This document shows positions 11,228-20,188 of a stretch of DNA of 64,000 bases, piece by piece. The position numbers and the translations under genes were made by a program. Where the stretch lies: contig JAIWNI010000053.1 of assembly GCA_025331435.1 (NCBI GenBank), forward strand, positions 124,001-188,000, written 5' to 3'. Position 1 is the first letter of the stretch. Each line of letters begins with the position of its first letter. The notes below the pieces were generated by a model. It made no database searches. It was not told the DNA's origin and saw only the letters and a list, made by a program, of their open reading frames with translations. Source of the DNA: Choanephora cucurbitarum. Lineage: Eukaryota; Mucoromycota; Mucoromycetes; Mucorales; Choanephoraceae.

Positions 11228-12085
11228 ATGACCAAAAGAAAGTTATCGTTAACAGAAGAGAGTCCAAAGGAAAGATTGCCACCACCTTCAATGGTAGCAC
11301 TTCCACCACCATTGATGCAATATCCCAATGGTCAGATTGTCGTTCAACAGCCCTATTACATGTATCATCCTCAACAGCCTATCTATTATCCAGTCAGTCC
11401 ACAACAACACCCAACAGACAAGAAACCCTCAACACCTCGCATTTTACCCAAGCATCCAGAGACACCCTTATCTCCCTTCTATCCCTATCCATTTCAACAG
11501 ATATCCCCTACTCTCATGCCTTCCTCATTCATCTCTAGTTCACCTAGTCTAGGTCCATCTATGCTCAGTACAGCAGATGAAAGGGAAAAGGCAAGAAAGG
11601 TCTCTCATAGTGCTATTGAGAGAAGAAGAAGAGAGCGTATCAATGATAAAATACTTCAATTAAAGCAGTTGATACCCTCTTGTGTAGAACAAGATAATCT
11701 CCACAAGATGTCTATCCTTCAGAGTGCCATTGACTACATTACCTATCTAAAGGATGTTGTTAAGAAGCTAGATGAGGGTCATGGTAGTGATCAACTGTTA
11801 AAGGGAGATCATCTTAAAGTCAAGGCTACCAAATCAATGTTACCTAAAGAAGTAGAGCCCTTTACGACTCAATTCTCTATACAGAAGATAGCCTCAGATG
11901 AAGAAATAGAGATTCAAAGAGGTTTGAAGCCTATGGACATCATTCGTTCTGGTACACCTCTTGTCTCTCAACAGACACCCCCAACACCTCCTCAAGAATC
12001 TCAGTCAAGCCATGCCAGTCATTCAAAATTAACTGATTCACATGAAGAAACAAGGCATATGAGCCTTGAAAATATCCTATGTTAA
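11228..12085 (+). CDS. Basic helix-loop-helix transcription factor
   Basis: One exon of 285 residues. The first ~110 residues are Pro/Gln/Tyr-rich low complexity. The bHLH domain spans residues ~125-185: basic region KVSHSAIERRRRERINDK, helix 1 ILQLKQLIPSC, a short loop, and helix 2 starting at HKMSILQSAIDYITYLKDVV. The basic region has the His-Glu-Arg combination (H--IE--RR-R) that reads CACGTG/CANNTG E-boxes in class B bHLH proteins such as USF, Pho4 and Cbf1. No obvious leucine zipper extends far beyond helix 2. The C-terminus is Ser/Thr/Pro/Gln-rich. Target genes cannot be inferred from the sequence. See the leader entry for possible translational control. Confidence 0.85.
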   Translation: MTKRKLSLTEESPKERLPPPSMVALPPPLMQYPNGQIVVQQPYYMYHPQQPIYYPVSPQQHPTDKKPSTPRILPKHPETPLSPFYPYPFQQISPTLMPSSFISSSPSLGPSMLSTADEREKARKVSHSAIERRRRERINDKILQLKQLIPSCVEQDNLHKMSILQSAIDYITYLKDVVKKLDEGHGSDQLLKGDHLKVKATKSMLPKEVEPFTTQFSIQKIASDEEIEIQRGLKPMDIIRSGTPLVSQQTPPTPPQESQSSHASHSKLTDSHEETRHMSLENILC

Positions 12086-12442
12086 TTAATTTATTTGTAC
12101 ACACACACATCTTAATAAACCCATCTGTTCTTTAAGCTAGATTCTATTGGTTGTTTGCTTTCTTTCGAAACTCTATTGAACTAAGCCCTATCCGTCAAGA
12201 TTGTCTTTGAGTCACGATAACTCTCTTTATAGACTCTATAGCCTAAAATATCTTTAAAGAGATACATTCTGATGAAATGCAGTGGACCTGCTTTTTTTTT
12301 TGTTTATTCAGGAGCATCTTTCATCACTGCATTCAGCCTTCCCAAAAAATAAGCTAATCTTGCTTAGGGCTGATATACAATTGGATTAGACGTGAGTTAT
12401 GAGGCTTCTTTCTCTTTATCTGTTTAGAGTTACATCATCACT
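12086..12442. other. Spacer between the bHLH gene and the first repeat copy
   Basis: No gene seen. The first ~40 bp include an AATAAA-like poly(A) signal for the bHLH gene. The remainder is AT-rich and ends where the direct repeat begins at about 12443. Confidence 0.5.
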
Positions 12443-13327
12443 AAGGATCATAAATGAAATATTTCGTATATCAGCTAGTCCTTGCATAATCCTCACTAAG
12501 TTATGCAGTATATAGCTTATGGTAGCCATAATCTATCAACAGAGCCATAATGCTACTTCTTTTATGCATTCTTGTTAACAACACACATCATTCTGATGTT
12601 GCATAAATCACTCTTACAGGAGACTTGAGCTGTATTCTTTAAGGCAGTGTTGATTTGTTTGGTTCTTGTAAGATACAGGCCAAGATTGTATTGGTTTGTT
12701 TATTGCTCTCTCATTCAACGATAGAGTATGAGAGATGAAGCAGATACAATCAAGCTATATTTCAAGACATTTGAATGGCATTTAAAAAGAGCAAAGATAA
12801 TGTTGTTTATTCTATCTTCTTATTCATTAAGCAAAAAAAAAAAAAAAAGAAGAAAGAACAATGATTGACATGTTTATGGAATAGGGCAAAGACCAGCCAG
12901 AACACACTTAGCCATGCAGGTGCCAAGAGCCGTGTTACAGGCAGCAATGGAAGCAGGAATACCAGCTCCAGCAGTGACAGTACCAAAAGTAAACCCAGCT
13001 GCAGCGTAACAAGCAACAGCGACGGCATTGCAACCTGCTTGGCACACTCCATACGAAGCAGGACCCGCTTGAATTAAAGTAACAAAGGCAATGAGTACAA
13101 TAAGAGTAATTGTTTTGAGCATTGTTTAATTGAAAAAAAAAAGATTCAATGTTCATATTGATTATTCTATCCTTTTAAATATGAGATTGTATAGGAATAT
13201 ATCGATTTTATGCAGTTTGAAACCATTCCTTCTCTGTCTCTCTTTTGATAGATTCAATGGCTCGTCTTTTCTAAAAGGAATTGCTATACTGAAATGACAA
13301 CAAGAATACTAGTTTTATTCACCCTCA
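12443..13327. repeat. Direct repeat copy A (about 0.88 kb) carrying a Cys-rich peptide gene
   Basis: The stretch starting AAGGATCATAAATGAAATAT here recurs at 18542-19396 in the same orientation. Both copies share the non-coding 3' flank, the peptide gene and the 5' flank (for example the ATATATCGATTTTATGCAG block and the GAAATGACAACAAGAATA block), with scattered substitutions and small indels. Similarity stops abruptly on both sides. It is a segmental duplication rather than a known transposon, since I see no terminal inverted repeats. Confidence 0.85.
12874..13122 (-). CDS. Small secreted cysteine-rich peptide, family copy A
   Basis: One exon, 82 residues. Residues 1-19 form a hydrophobic signal peptide ending at IQAG. 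The mature part begins GPASYGVCQAGC and contains the pattern C-x3-C-x7-C, a Gly/Thr-rich middle (GFTFGTVTAGAG), then C-x6-C-x3-C, plus one extra Cys near the end. Two related genes lie at 18978-19187 and 19809-20060. Peptides of the type GP-x-AYG-x-CQ-x-GC occur in fungi, algae and animals as uncharacterised proteins; the best-known name I can recall is the Chlamydomonas zygote-specific ZYS3 type, offered only as a resemblance. Function is unknown. The symmetric CxxxC pairs suggest a disulfide-bonded or metal-binding fold. The gene lies inside direct repeat copy A. Confidence 0.8.
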   Translation of the reverse strand: MLKTITLIVLIAFVTLIQAGPASYGVCQAGCNAVAVACYAAAGFTFGTVTAGAGIPASIAACNTALGTCMAKCVLAGLCPIP

Positions 13328-13382
13328 AATTCTTGTCTTTTCGAGACTTGTAGCTGTTCTAGAACTTGTTGGTGCTCGAAAT

Positions 13383-14794
13383 TCACCACCATGAAGATAC
13401 AAGCCTGAAGCTGAGCATGCAACTTAGAAAAGGGCACGAGTAAGCGTGGGTACAACTCCCAAAATGAGCCACAACATTACTGTACGTGCTTCTCTGGGAT
13501 CTATGGATTGTAATAGCCTCCGCAGGTACAACAGGGAATTGGGTTGGTGATATTTGAAGATTGCCTGAGACCCTTCTTCCGATAACACATGTTATTGGTA
13601 CAATAGGTGTCCAAGTAGATTGGATGGAAAGGTTTTGTATAAGCAACCTATGCTTCTCCCTCATGTCTTTGCCTGTGCGACTGTAACTAAAATCAAGCCA
13701 AATTCGTAATGGCTTACCAGTTTTTAACTCTTCATTGTTATGTCTTGTACCCAAGATCTATGCGCCGGATGTAACCAATCTGTCTCCAGTATCGATAGTG
13801 TTGGTTAGCATGTATTGGCAGTCTATTTTGCGTTGTGGTGTGTATGGCAAACCCATTGCATCAGCTATCTTCATGTTTCGTGCTGCTTCAAGTGACGTTT
13901 GGTCTGTTCTTGGATCACCACCAGATACAGCATCAGAGACCTCTGAGATATGCATTCTTCCAGGCGATTCTGCTAAAGCTTGATCCTTCAGATTATTTGC
14001 ATCGATATTTCTGTAGAAAAGTAAAATCGGGCGCTTTTGCTTGATATCAGGGCCTATTTCAGTCACCCAGCGTGAATTCATCAATGCCACATCATTGTCT
14101 GTTATTAGAGCATTAGCCAATTTGTTCAGCGCCTGCGCAAACAAGCGATCTTCTCTTTGTCTCATTGTTATTTTCAATCTATAGACAGAAAACAAGTGCC
14201 ATAATAGATAACCAAAGAGTTCCGCAAAGGGATTATCAAATCTTTCATTATACACAGGAAATCTCATAAACGGGAACAAACTGGTTGAAATCACTAACTA
14301 CAATTACAGAACGTCCTGCAAATGGTCTAGCAGAACTGAAGATAGCACATAGACGCTTGTGTACCATTCGTAAGATTGACTCGCTCACCATACTGATTTC
14401 ATCAATGATAATCACCTTGACTTTCTGACAACAAAGTAACCATCGAATGCGATACATCGCTTGATAATTGCGTTATGTCAGATTGGTTAATTAGCAAACT
14501 AAAGGTAGTATGTAAAGTCTGTCCATTGATGTTGAAGACTGCCATTCCTTTAGGTGCACAAAGTAGCACAGATGGCTTGTCCAATTCACGTGTCAATGAT
14601 CTGTCATCAAACATTTTCGCCAGACTTTGATACAAGGAAGAGATAAGGTGACTTTTTCTTGTACCTGCATCACCAGTCACAAAGTGATAGCACGGTTCAT
14701 CAGAGCGTCTGAAATGGTCGACTATATGGTGTAAATGATCTCTTTGCTCTTGGTTTAGTGATCGAATGAGCTTGTTATAGGCCACTTCAGACAA
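13383..14794 (-). pseudogene. PIF1-like helicase remnant of the Helitron
   Basis: Four overlapping minus-strand ORFs in different frames make up one broken helicase. 14402-14794 starts with LNQEQRDHLHHIVDHF and a Walker A reading GDAGTRKS (14651-14674) where the family has Gly-Thr-Gly-Lys. 14248-14457 has Walker B IIIDEISMVS and a degraded SDFNQFVPV motif. 13758-14294 carries RLKITMRQREDRLFAQ and later PYTPQRKIDCQYMLTNTIDT. 13383-13754 has the final helicase motif FPVVPAEAITIHRSQRST, where a Lys and a Gly of the usual HKSQG are changed. At least three frame breaks plus altered ATP-binding residues make it inactive. It would have unwound DNA during rolling-circle transposition. Confidence 0.85.
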
Positions 14795-14921
14795 CCTGTT
14801 AGGTTATGAATTGCTCTACATATGGACGAGACTCATATTGGCCAGTCTCTCTACTGATATCAAAGTCTTCAGGATTGTTTAAGGTATATTCGTCAAAAGA
14901 GTTGCGTGCCCTTGCAGTCTC

Positions 14922-17120
14922 CTAGCCTTCTTCTTTTAGACCTTCTCGATTACCCTGATCGTCTTCTAAGGTCCTCTTAATTTGCTCAGAAAAAAAAAGT
15001 ATTGAACTCGGAAAAGTTATTTTGTATCGATTCCAAGTGGTTGCTGTACTCCCTCTCAAAATTTTGATCCTTGATATCTTGCTCTTCATTTCGCCGCGTA
15101 TAGTACAGCAGAAGCATTTCTCTGAAGAAATTTTCACAATCTTGATGAATATTGTACCGCCTGAAACGAATGACTTTGCCTTTTCTTCTTTTCCGAATAT
15201 AGCCTTCATTCTCCTTAAGTGCTGTAAAGTTACCGATAGTTTCTTCTTGCTGGTTAACTTCATCTGCAATTTCTTCATCAACATAGGTGTCCTCGGAACC
15301 AATCACTGTCCGTCTTCTACTGGAGGTGAAGAAAGTGTACCAAGAGGCAAACTGAGCGAGACACAAATTCTTTAATCGATCTGGTTGGTGAATGTAGTGA
15401 TTAACAAGACCATGAGTAAAGCAGTCTGTTGATTTAGGTTCAAGAGAAGCCACTTCACTAGGTGTTTTCAACATGCGTGATTTTTTTTTCAGGTGGTTGT
15501 GTGTCAATGTACACAACTTGAGTACTTGATTTTACCATTGGAATTCCAAGTAAGTTGTAAGCTGGCTGTTGCGCTGTTAGTATAGTAGGTATTGCACAGA
15601 CTTCTTAAAATCTGCATGAGAGACTCGTTGTTTTGTCGACTTTCGGGAATAAATCTTGTCAAGCGTGTTGCTCATATCCTTGTCAGCTTTATTAATAGAG
15701 TCAATTATATAACTTCAACAAGCGTATGGGTCAAGCATAAATTGAATATCCATATTGGATTTTTGCAGCCTCAACATCTTTTCCGAAAATGGTTTAAGGT
15801 ACACATCCTTAGGATTTCTGCGAAGGAATAGCTTTAGCTTTTCTGCTTTTCCCAAAGAGTGCCTGATTGCACTTATATACTGAATCTGACTTATTTGCAA
15901 GGCATCCAGAAATCCTGTAAAGCTGCTTGATCCATGATGTTGCAGAAAACTATCATCCTCCAAAAAAGAGCGTATTCTCTTGTAGCATTCTTCCAATTGG
16001 CTAGCATTTTGTGGAGTAATTTCCATTGGGAGTGGTTTCAAATGTACGTTTTGTCCATTGAAAAAAAAAAGGGAACACCAAACCAGCACTTGATATGTGG
16101 TCTTTTTTTTTCTTTCTTGCAGGTACGTGTATGCGCATGCGTTTGTTTAGACAACAGAGCTGACATCTCGGGATCCTCTTCAAAAGTAGATGATCTGCAG
16201 GATACTATTGAGTCTATAAAATTGCAGATAGGCTGATCTATAGCATCTGAATCTTCAGAATTGTAGATACGAGCATCTTGAAGCCATATGAGCATATGTG
16301 CGTGTGGTGACTCACGATGTTAGAATTCGATCCGGTGGTATTGCTCTTTGATTTTGTAACCACAAAAAGGCCCATCATGAGCACTTCCATCTTTTAATCA
16401 ACTCTCTAAGCCTCTTATTAAAATAAGATGCTCAGGTTATTGGATCTGCTTGAATAAGTCTTGCCTTTGCTTCATATGGAAGATCGGCAGCTTCTTCAAG
16501 GGTGAGATGAGTGCTGTCAATTACTTGTGCTAGTGTTCGCAATAACTCTGGCCAATGAGCTTCGGCTGCTGAGATTGTCACGAAAAATGGAGGTAGACCA
16601 AATTGTCTAATCATGGCCAGCACTTTTTCTTTTCTCACCTCTCCAGTCCTCTGAAGACGATCTGATACCTGAAAAGACCTTGTACGCTTCATCTCGGTTT
16701 AGCATAATGTCGATGGTATTTCTTTGTAACAAGTATCCTGCATTGATAGGTCTGCCATTATGTTTGTGCTTTTTCGAAAATATATTTATATTTGACACCA
16801 TTGTTTCAAGTTGATTCTTTCTGTCCATCATTGGAAGATAATCACTTCTCATAGCCACCCTTCTATCATTTCTACGTGCAACAGATTTTGAGAATTCTTT
16901 GTAACTTAATGGTTTGTTGTCGCAAAATGTCTAGTTTCTCGCCATTGTATATAGTTGGAAATGCCAAAAAATCAAGATCCTTGTCTAAAAGGACAGACAT
17001 AGGCACAATGCCTTCAGCAGGTGCCATTCTTATTCCCTCATTTTCACTTATGATCATAGTTTCTTGATCACCATGTTCAATTGCTTTTACATCACCATTA
17101 GTCAGTATATTGTCTTGCAA
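14922..17120 (-). pseudogene. Helitron Rep/N-terminal region remnant
   Basis: Fragments in several frames carry Helitron hallmarks: 16872-17120 with RMAPAEGIVPMSVLLDKDLD and LAFPTIYNGEK, 16607-16858 with a degraded LLQRNTIDIMLNRDEAYKV stretch, 16432-16692 with VLAMIRQFGLPPFFVTISAA, the Rep catalytic region near 16255-16330 reading HRESPHAHMLIWLQDA, and 14986-15516 with KVIRFRRYNIHQDCENFFRE and LLLYYTRRNEEQD. The His-x-His pair of the HUH nuclease is retained at about 16296-16304. A TAA at 16320-16322 falls directly before HRESPHAH, and frames shift several times. In an intact Helitron this protein nicks and rejoins single-stranded DNA. Confidence 0.8.
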
Positions 17121-17835
17121 ATCTTCTAGTTCATGATCAAGCTCCCCTGGATTGGATGAGTTTTCATTGTCTAATGCGCTTGAATTCTAGAGGTAGCAGC
17201 ATTAAATACAACTGCAGGTCTAAAATTGCCATCTATATAATCATGTGCATACATAAGCCTTCACGCTAAGCAGAGATGAACGATACCAGTGTCATTGTAC
17301 ATTCTCGGTAAACTGTGTATTGTTGTACCAACTGAAACAGGAACATTGATAATGCTACCTTTGGATCAATATTGACCTAAAATGCCCATGGCAGTCCAAA
17401 TGGTTTGAAACACATGTCTTGGCGCCACCAATCTTTCTTCCAAACGACTCAACACTGACACTTTTTCGGATAATTCAGGAAATCGAAGACCATTGTCAAG
17501 GCAAAGTTATGGAACTTTTTTCCTGATTATGATAGATTTATGGCAAGTTGAGCAAAAGTATGCAATCTGTGCCTCTCTATCAACTTGAAATGATGCTTGT
17601 ATAAGATCTTCGTCCATGTTTTTTTTTCTATCATCTTTTCACGACTGATTTGTTAGACTGATGAATTGAACTATAAACAACCGCAGCATTCACATACAGA
17701 TGTCGGGCCCAGAGTCACTTCGCGCTTAAATTGATAGGCCAATGTCTCAAAGTTTGGCGCTAATCTAGCTTCCCTTCGTCTTTCTGTGTCATGCCCCTAT
17801 ACGGTTTTAAAGATCCCTCGTTATACTTTGACCGC

Positions 17836-18060
17836 TTATTTTGTTATGCTTAAAACCCTTACCTGCTCAATATGGCGAAAATCAGAACTGGATCGTTGTT
17901 CCTGATGAGCCAGTTTATCCCGTTCTCTTTCAGGTTCACGATGATCAGGATTAGCTCTTCGAGCTTCATATGCCTGTCTATCCCTTTCTCTATCTTCTTC
18001 AATCCGCTGGGAAGCCAAACCGCCGGGAAGCCAAACCGCCCTGAATACTTTTCCTCGCAT
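17836..18060 (-). pseudogene. Helitron N-terminal repeat fragment
   Basis: A 74-codon ORF consists mostly of charged repeats of the form EEDRERDRQAYEARRANPDH / REPERERDKLAHQEQRSSSD. Such Arg/Glu/His repeats occur at the N-terminus of many Helitron Rep-helicase proteins, and this ORF sits upstream of the other Helitron blocks in the right orientation. It is not linked to them by an open frame. Confidence 0.6.
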
Positions 18061-18541
18061 TAGTTAAAAAGAGTTACCAAAATGATCTAATTGACTCAAA
18101 CCTCTTCTGCTCCTGCTATTCTTCCTCGCTCTCTGTAGACTCTTTTTCTTGCTCTTTCAATCTCACGTCTTTCTGCACCAGAGTATCTTTTTCTAGGGTG
18201 TGTCATGCTTTAAATCAGGAAGAGACAATTATTGAAATATAATTAGTAATGAAAAGAAAAGGTTTATTTGAATATAATTGTTGTCAAAATCATAAATGTA
18301 ACTCCTTTTACAAATTTGGAAAGTCATAGATTGCGATCAGAAACTTCTGATTTGAAAACTCCTTTTGGCGTCTTAGGTACTTTAATTGATTTATCCTTTG
18401 AATCAGTGTAGAATTATTGGCGAAAGAAGAAAATATTATTATACACACAGAAACTAGTATTCATGAAAGAATTTATAAGCTCATTTACACTAAAACATGT
18501 TATATGTCATTCGAAACATAAATACAAAAAGAAAAGACATC

Positions 18542-19396
18542 AAGGATCATAAATGAAATATTTCGTATATCAGCTAGTCCTTGCATAATCCTCACTAAGT
18601 TATGCAGTATATAGCTTATGGTAGCCATAATCTATCAACAGAGCCATAATGCTACTTCTTTTATGCATTCTTGTTAACAACACACATCATTCTGATGTTG
18701 CATAAATCACTCTTACAGGAGACTTGAGCTGTATTCTTTAAAGTAGTGTTGAGTCGTTTCATTCTTGTAAGATACAGGCCAAGATTGTATTGGTTTGTTT
18801 ATTGCTCTCTCATTCAACGATAGAGTGTGAGAGATGAAGCAAATACAATCAAGCTATACTTCAAGACATTTGAATGGCATCTAAGAAAAAGCAAAGGAAA
18901 TGTTGTTTATTCTGTCCTCTAAGACTAAAAAAAAAAAAGGAAAAAAAAAAGAAAAAAAAGAACAATGATTGACATGTTTAAAAAAAAGGCAAATAACCAG
19001 CCAAAACGCAATGAGCTATACAGGTATTATAAGCCGTATTGCAAGCAGCAACGGAAGTAGGAATAATTGCTTGTGCATAACAAGCCAACGCTGCCGCATG
19101 GCAGCCTGCCTGGCAAACCCCATAGGCTAAGGGCCCCGCTTGAGCAAATGTGAGGAATCCAATGACAAGAATAATTGGTTTAAGCATCTTGTGTTCAAGA
19201 AAAAGAATAAAGTTCGTGTTCATATTGCTTATTCTATCCTTTTAAATATGAGATTCTATAGGAATATATCGATTTTATGCAGTTTGAAACCATTCTTTTT
19301 CTCTTTCTCTCTTTTGATAGATTCAATGGCTCTTCTTTTCTACAAGAAGTTGCTATACTGAAATGACAACAAGAATATTAGTTTTATTCACCCTCA
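18542..19396. repeat. Direct repeat copy B (about 0.86 kb)
   Basis: Second copy of the 12443-13327 segment, same orientation, beginning AAGGATCATAAATGAAATAT and ending at the shared TTTTATTCACCCTCA. Non-coding parts are nearly as well preserved as the gene. The two copies bracket the Helitron remnant, so the present arrangement is repeat - Helitron - repeat. Confidence 0.85.
18978..19187 (-). CDS. Small secreted cysteine-rich peptide, family copy B
   Basis: 69 residues. I chose the ATG at 19187 (MLKPIILVIGFLTF) because it aligns with the start of copy A; the frame is open to an earlier ATG at 19223, which would add 12 polar residues before the signal peptide. Signal peptide residues 1-17, then GPLAYGVCQAGC. 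The two cysteine clusters (CQAGC, ACY; ACN, NTC, AHC) are all kept, but the Gly/Thr-rich middle present in the other two members is missing (11 residues shorter than copy A). The C-terminus ends LPFF instead of PIP. The gene is in direct repeat copy B. Either the middle is dispensable or this copy is drifting. Confidence 0.7.
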   Translation of the reverse strand: MLKPIILVIGFLTFAQAGPLAYGVCQAGCHAAALACYAQAIIPTSVAACNTAYNTCIAHCVLAGYLPFF

Positions 19397-19808
19397 TAAG
19401 CATGGTTGTGTCAAATTGTATAGCATTAGTAGGTTGGGGATCTTTGTTGTTGAGGTTGTCAGTGATGTAAATCAGAATCATAATGTGTGCAACCAAAGAA
19501 GAATGTTGTTTCTCTTTATTATAAAGCAACTAATGTTGTCAGTTTCTTTCTATCTCTATTGAGTCGAATCATCATACACATAAAGCACATAACCAAGTGT
19601 TTCAGAAGAACATACAGGGAAAAATAGGGTATGGTAAAGGGCGAATGCTTGTGTTTGTTGGTGTTGTTACATTAGCAGAATACGCCAATACTACTCTAAA
19701 TGTATCAATAGCAGATAAATACTTTCAACAGGCAACACTATATAAAGAAAGAGACAAAAAGAGCATCAATTCCTGTCTTTCTTCTTTCTTTTACTACCAA
19801 AAAAAAAG
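19397..19808 (+). promoter_or_regulatory. Upstream region of the third Cys-rich peptide gene, with TATA box
   Basis: No gene. A clear TATATAAA lies at 19739-19746, 62 bp before the ATG at 19809, a normal spacing for a strong fungal TATA promoter. A 74-codon open frame at 19597-19821 runs across it and looks accidental. Confidence 0.55.
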
Positions 19809-20060
19809 ATGCTTAAATTGACTTTTGTCCTTTTGATCGTTTGCTTGTTGATGGGCCTTAGTGAAGCAGGTCCTTTGGCCTATGGTATCTGCCAAACTGG
19901 GTGCAATGCACTTGCTGTTGCTTGTTATGCTGGAGCCGGTTTTACTTTTGGAACTATCACTGCTGGTGCTGGTGTCCCTGCCGTTATACTTGGTTGTAAC
20001 GCTGCTCTTGGTACTTGTATGGCTGCATGTGTAGCTGCAGGCCTTGCTCCTATTCCTTAA
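19809..20060 (+). CDS. Small secreted cysteine-rich peptide, third family member
   Basis: 83 residues, one exon, on the opposite strand to the other two. Signal peptide residues 1-20 (MLKLTFVLLIVCLLMGLSEA), then GPLAYGICQTGC, VACYAGAGFTFGTITAGAG, GCNAALGTCMAACVAAG and a PIP ending. Six cysteines in the same C-x3-C-x7-C ... C-x6-C-x3-C pattern. It keeps the full Gly/Thr-rich middle and has a good TATA box, so of the three it looks the most canonical. It lies outside the direct repeats and its flanks are not similar to theirs. Role unknown; secretion is inferred from the signal peptide. Confidence 0.82.
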   Translation: MLKLTFVLLIVCLLMGLSEAGPLAYGICQTGCNALAVACYAGAGFTFGTITAGAGVPAVILGCNAALGTCMAACVAAGLAPIP

Positions 20061-20188
20061 TGACACCATGTCTCTCTATCAAAAAAAAAGGATTTATTTG
20101 CTCAAACATTTACATAACAATAAAGTCTAGTTAGCACAAGTTAAGAAAACAACACTTTTTTTTTATTGGATAGCTTGAATGATGATAT

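Larger units (their letters stand above)
13328..18541 (-). mobile_element. Decayed Helitron (Rep/PIF1-helicase rolling-circle transposon)
   Basis: Broken ORFs on the minus strand read in Helitron order from high to low coordinates: N-terminal Arg/Glu-rich repeats (17836-18060), the APAEG--P block (16872-17120), the Helitron-like N domain (16432-16858), Rep with a His-Ala-His pair (~16300), the NMDIQFMLDPYA block (15715-16089), a Tyr/Arg-rich linker region (14986-15516), then PIF1-type helicase pieces (13383-14794). Frames change repeatedly and stops interrupt conserved blocks, so the element cannot encode its own transposase now. I could not fix the ends: neither a 5' TC nor a 3' CTRR hairpin stood out. 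The limits given are the inner edges of the flanking direct repeats, so they overestimate the element, and 18061-18541 holds no recognisable Helitron coding. Confidence 0.85.

Noticed and set aside
19597..19821. 74-codon plus-strand ORF overlapping the third Cys-rich peptide promoter
   Set aside because: It runs through the TATA box and into the start of the real gene in another frame, with no protein features.
19794..20069. 91-codon minus-strand ORF opposite the third Cys-rich peptide
   Set aside because: Ser/Thr/Cys-rich shadow of the real gene on the other strand, which has a signal peptide and TATA box.
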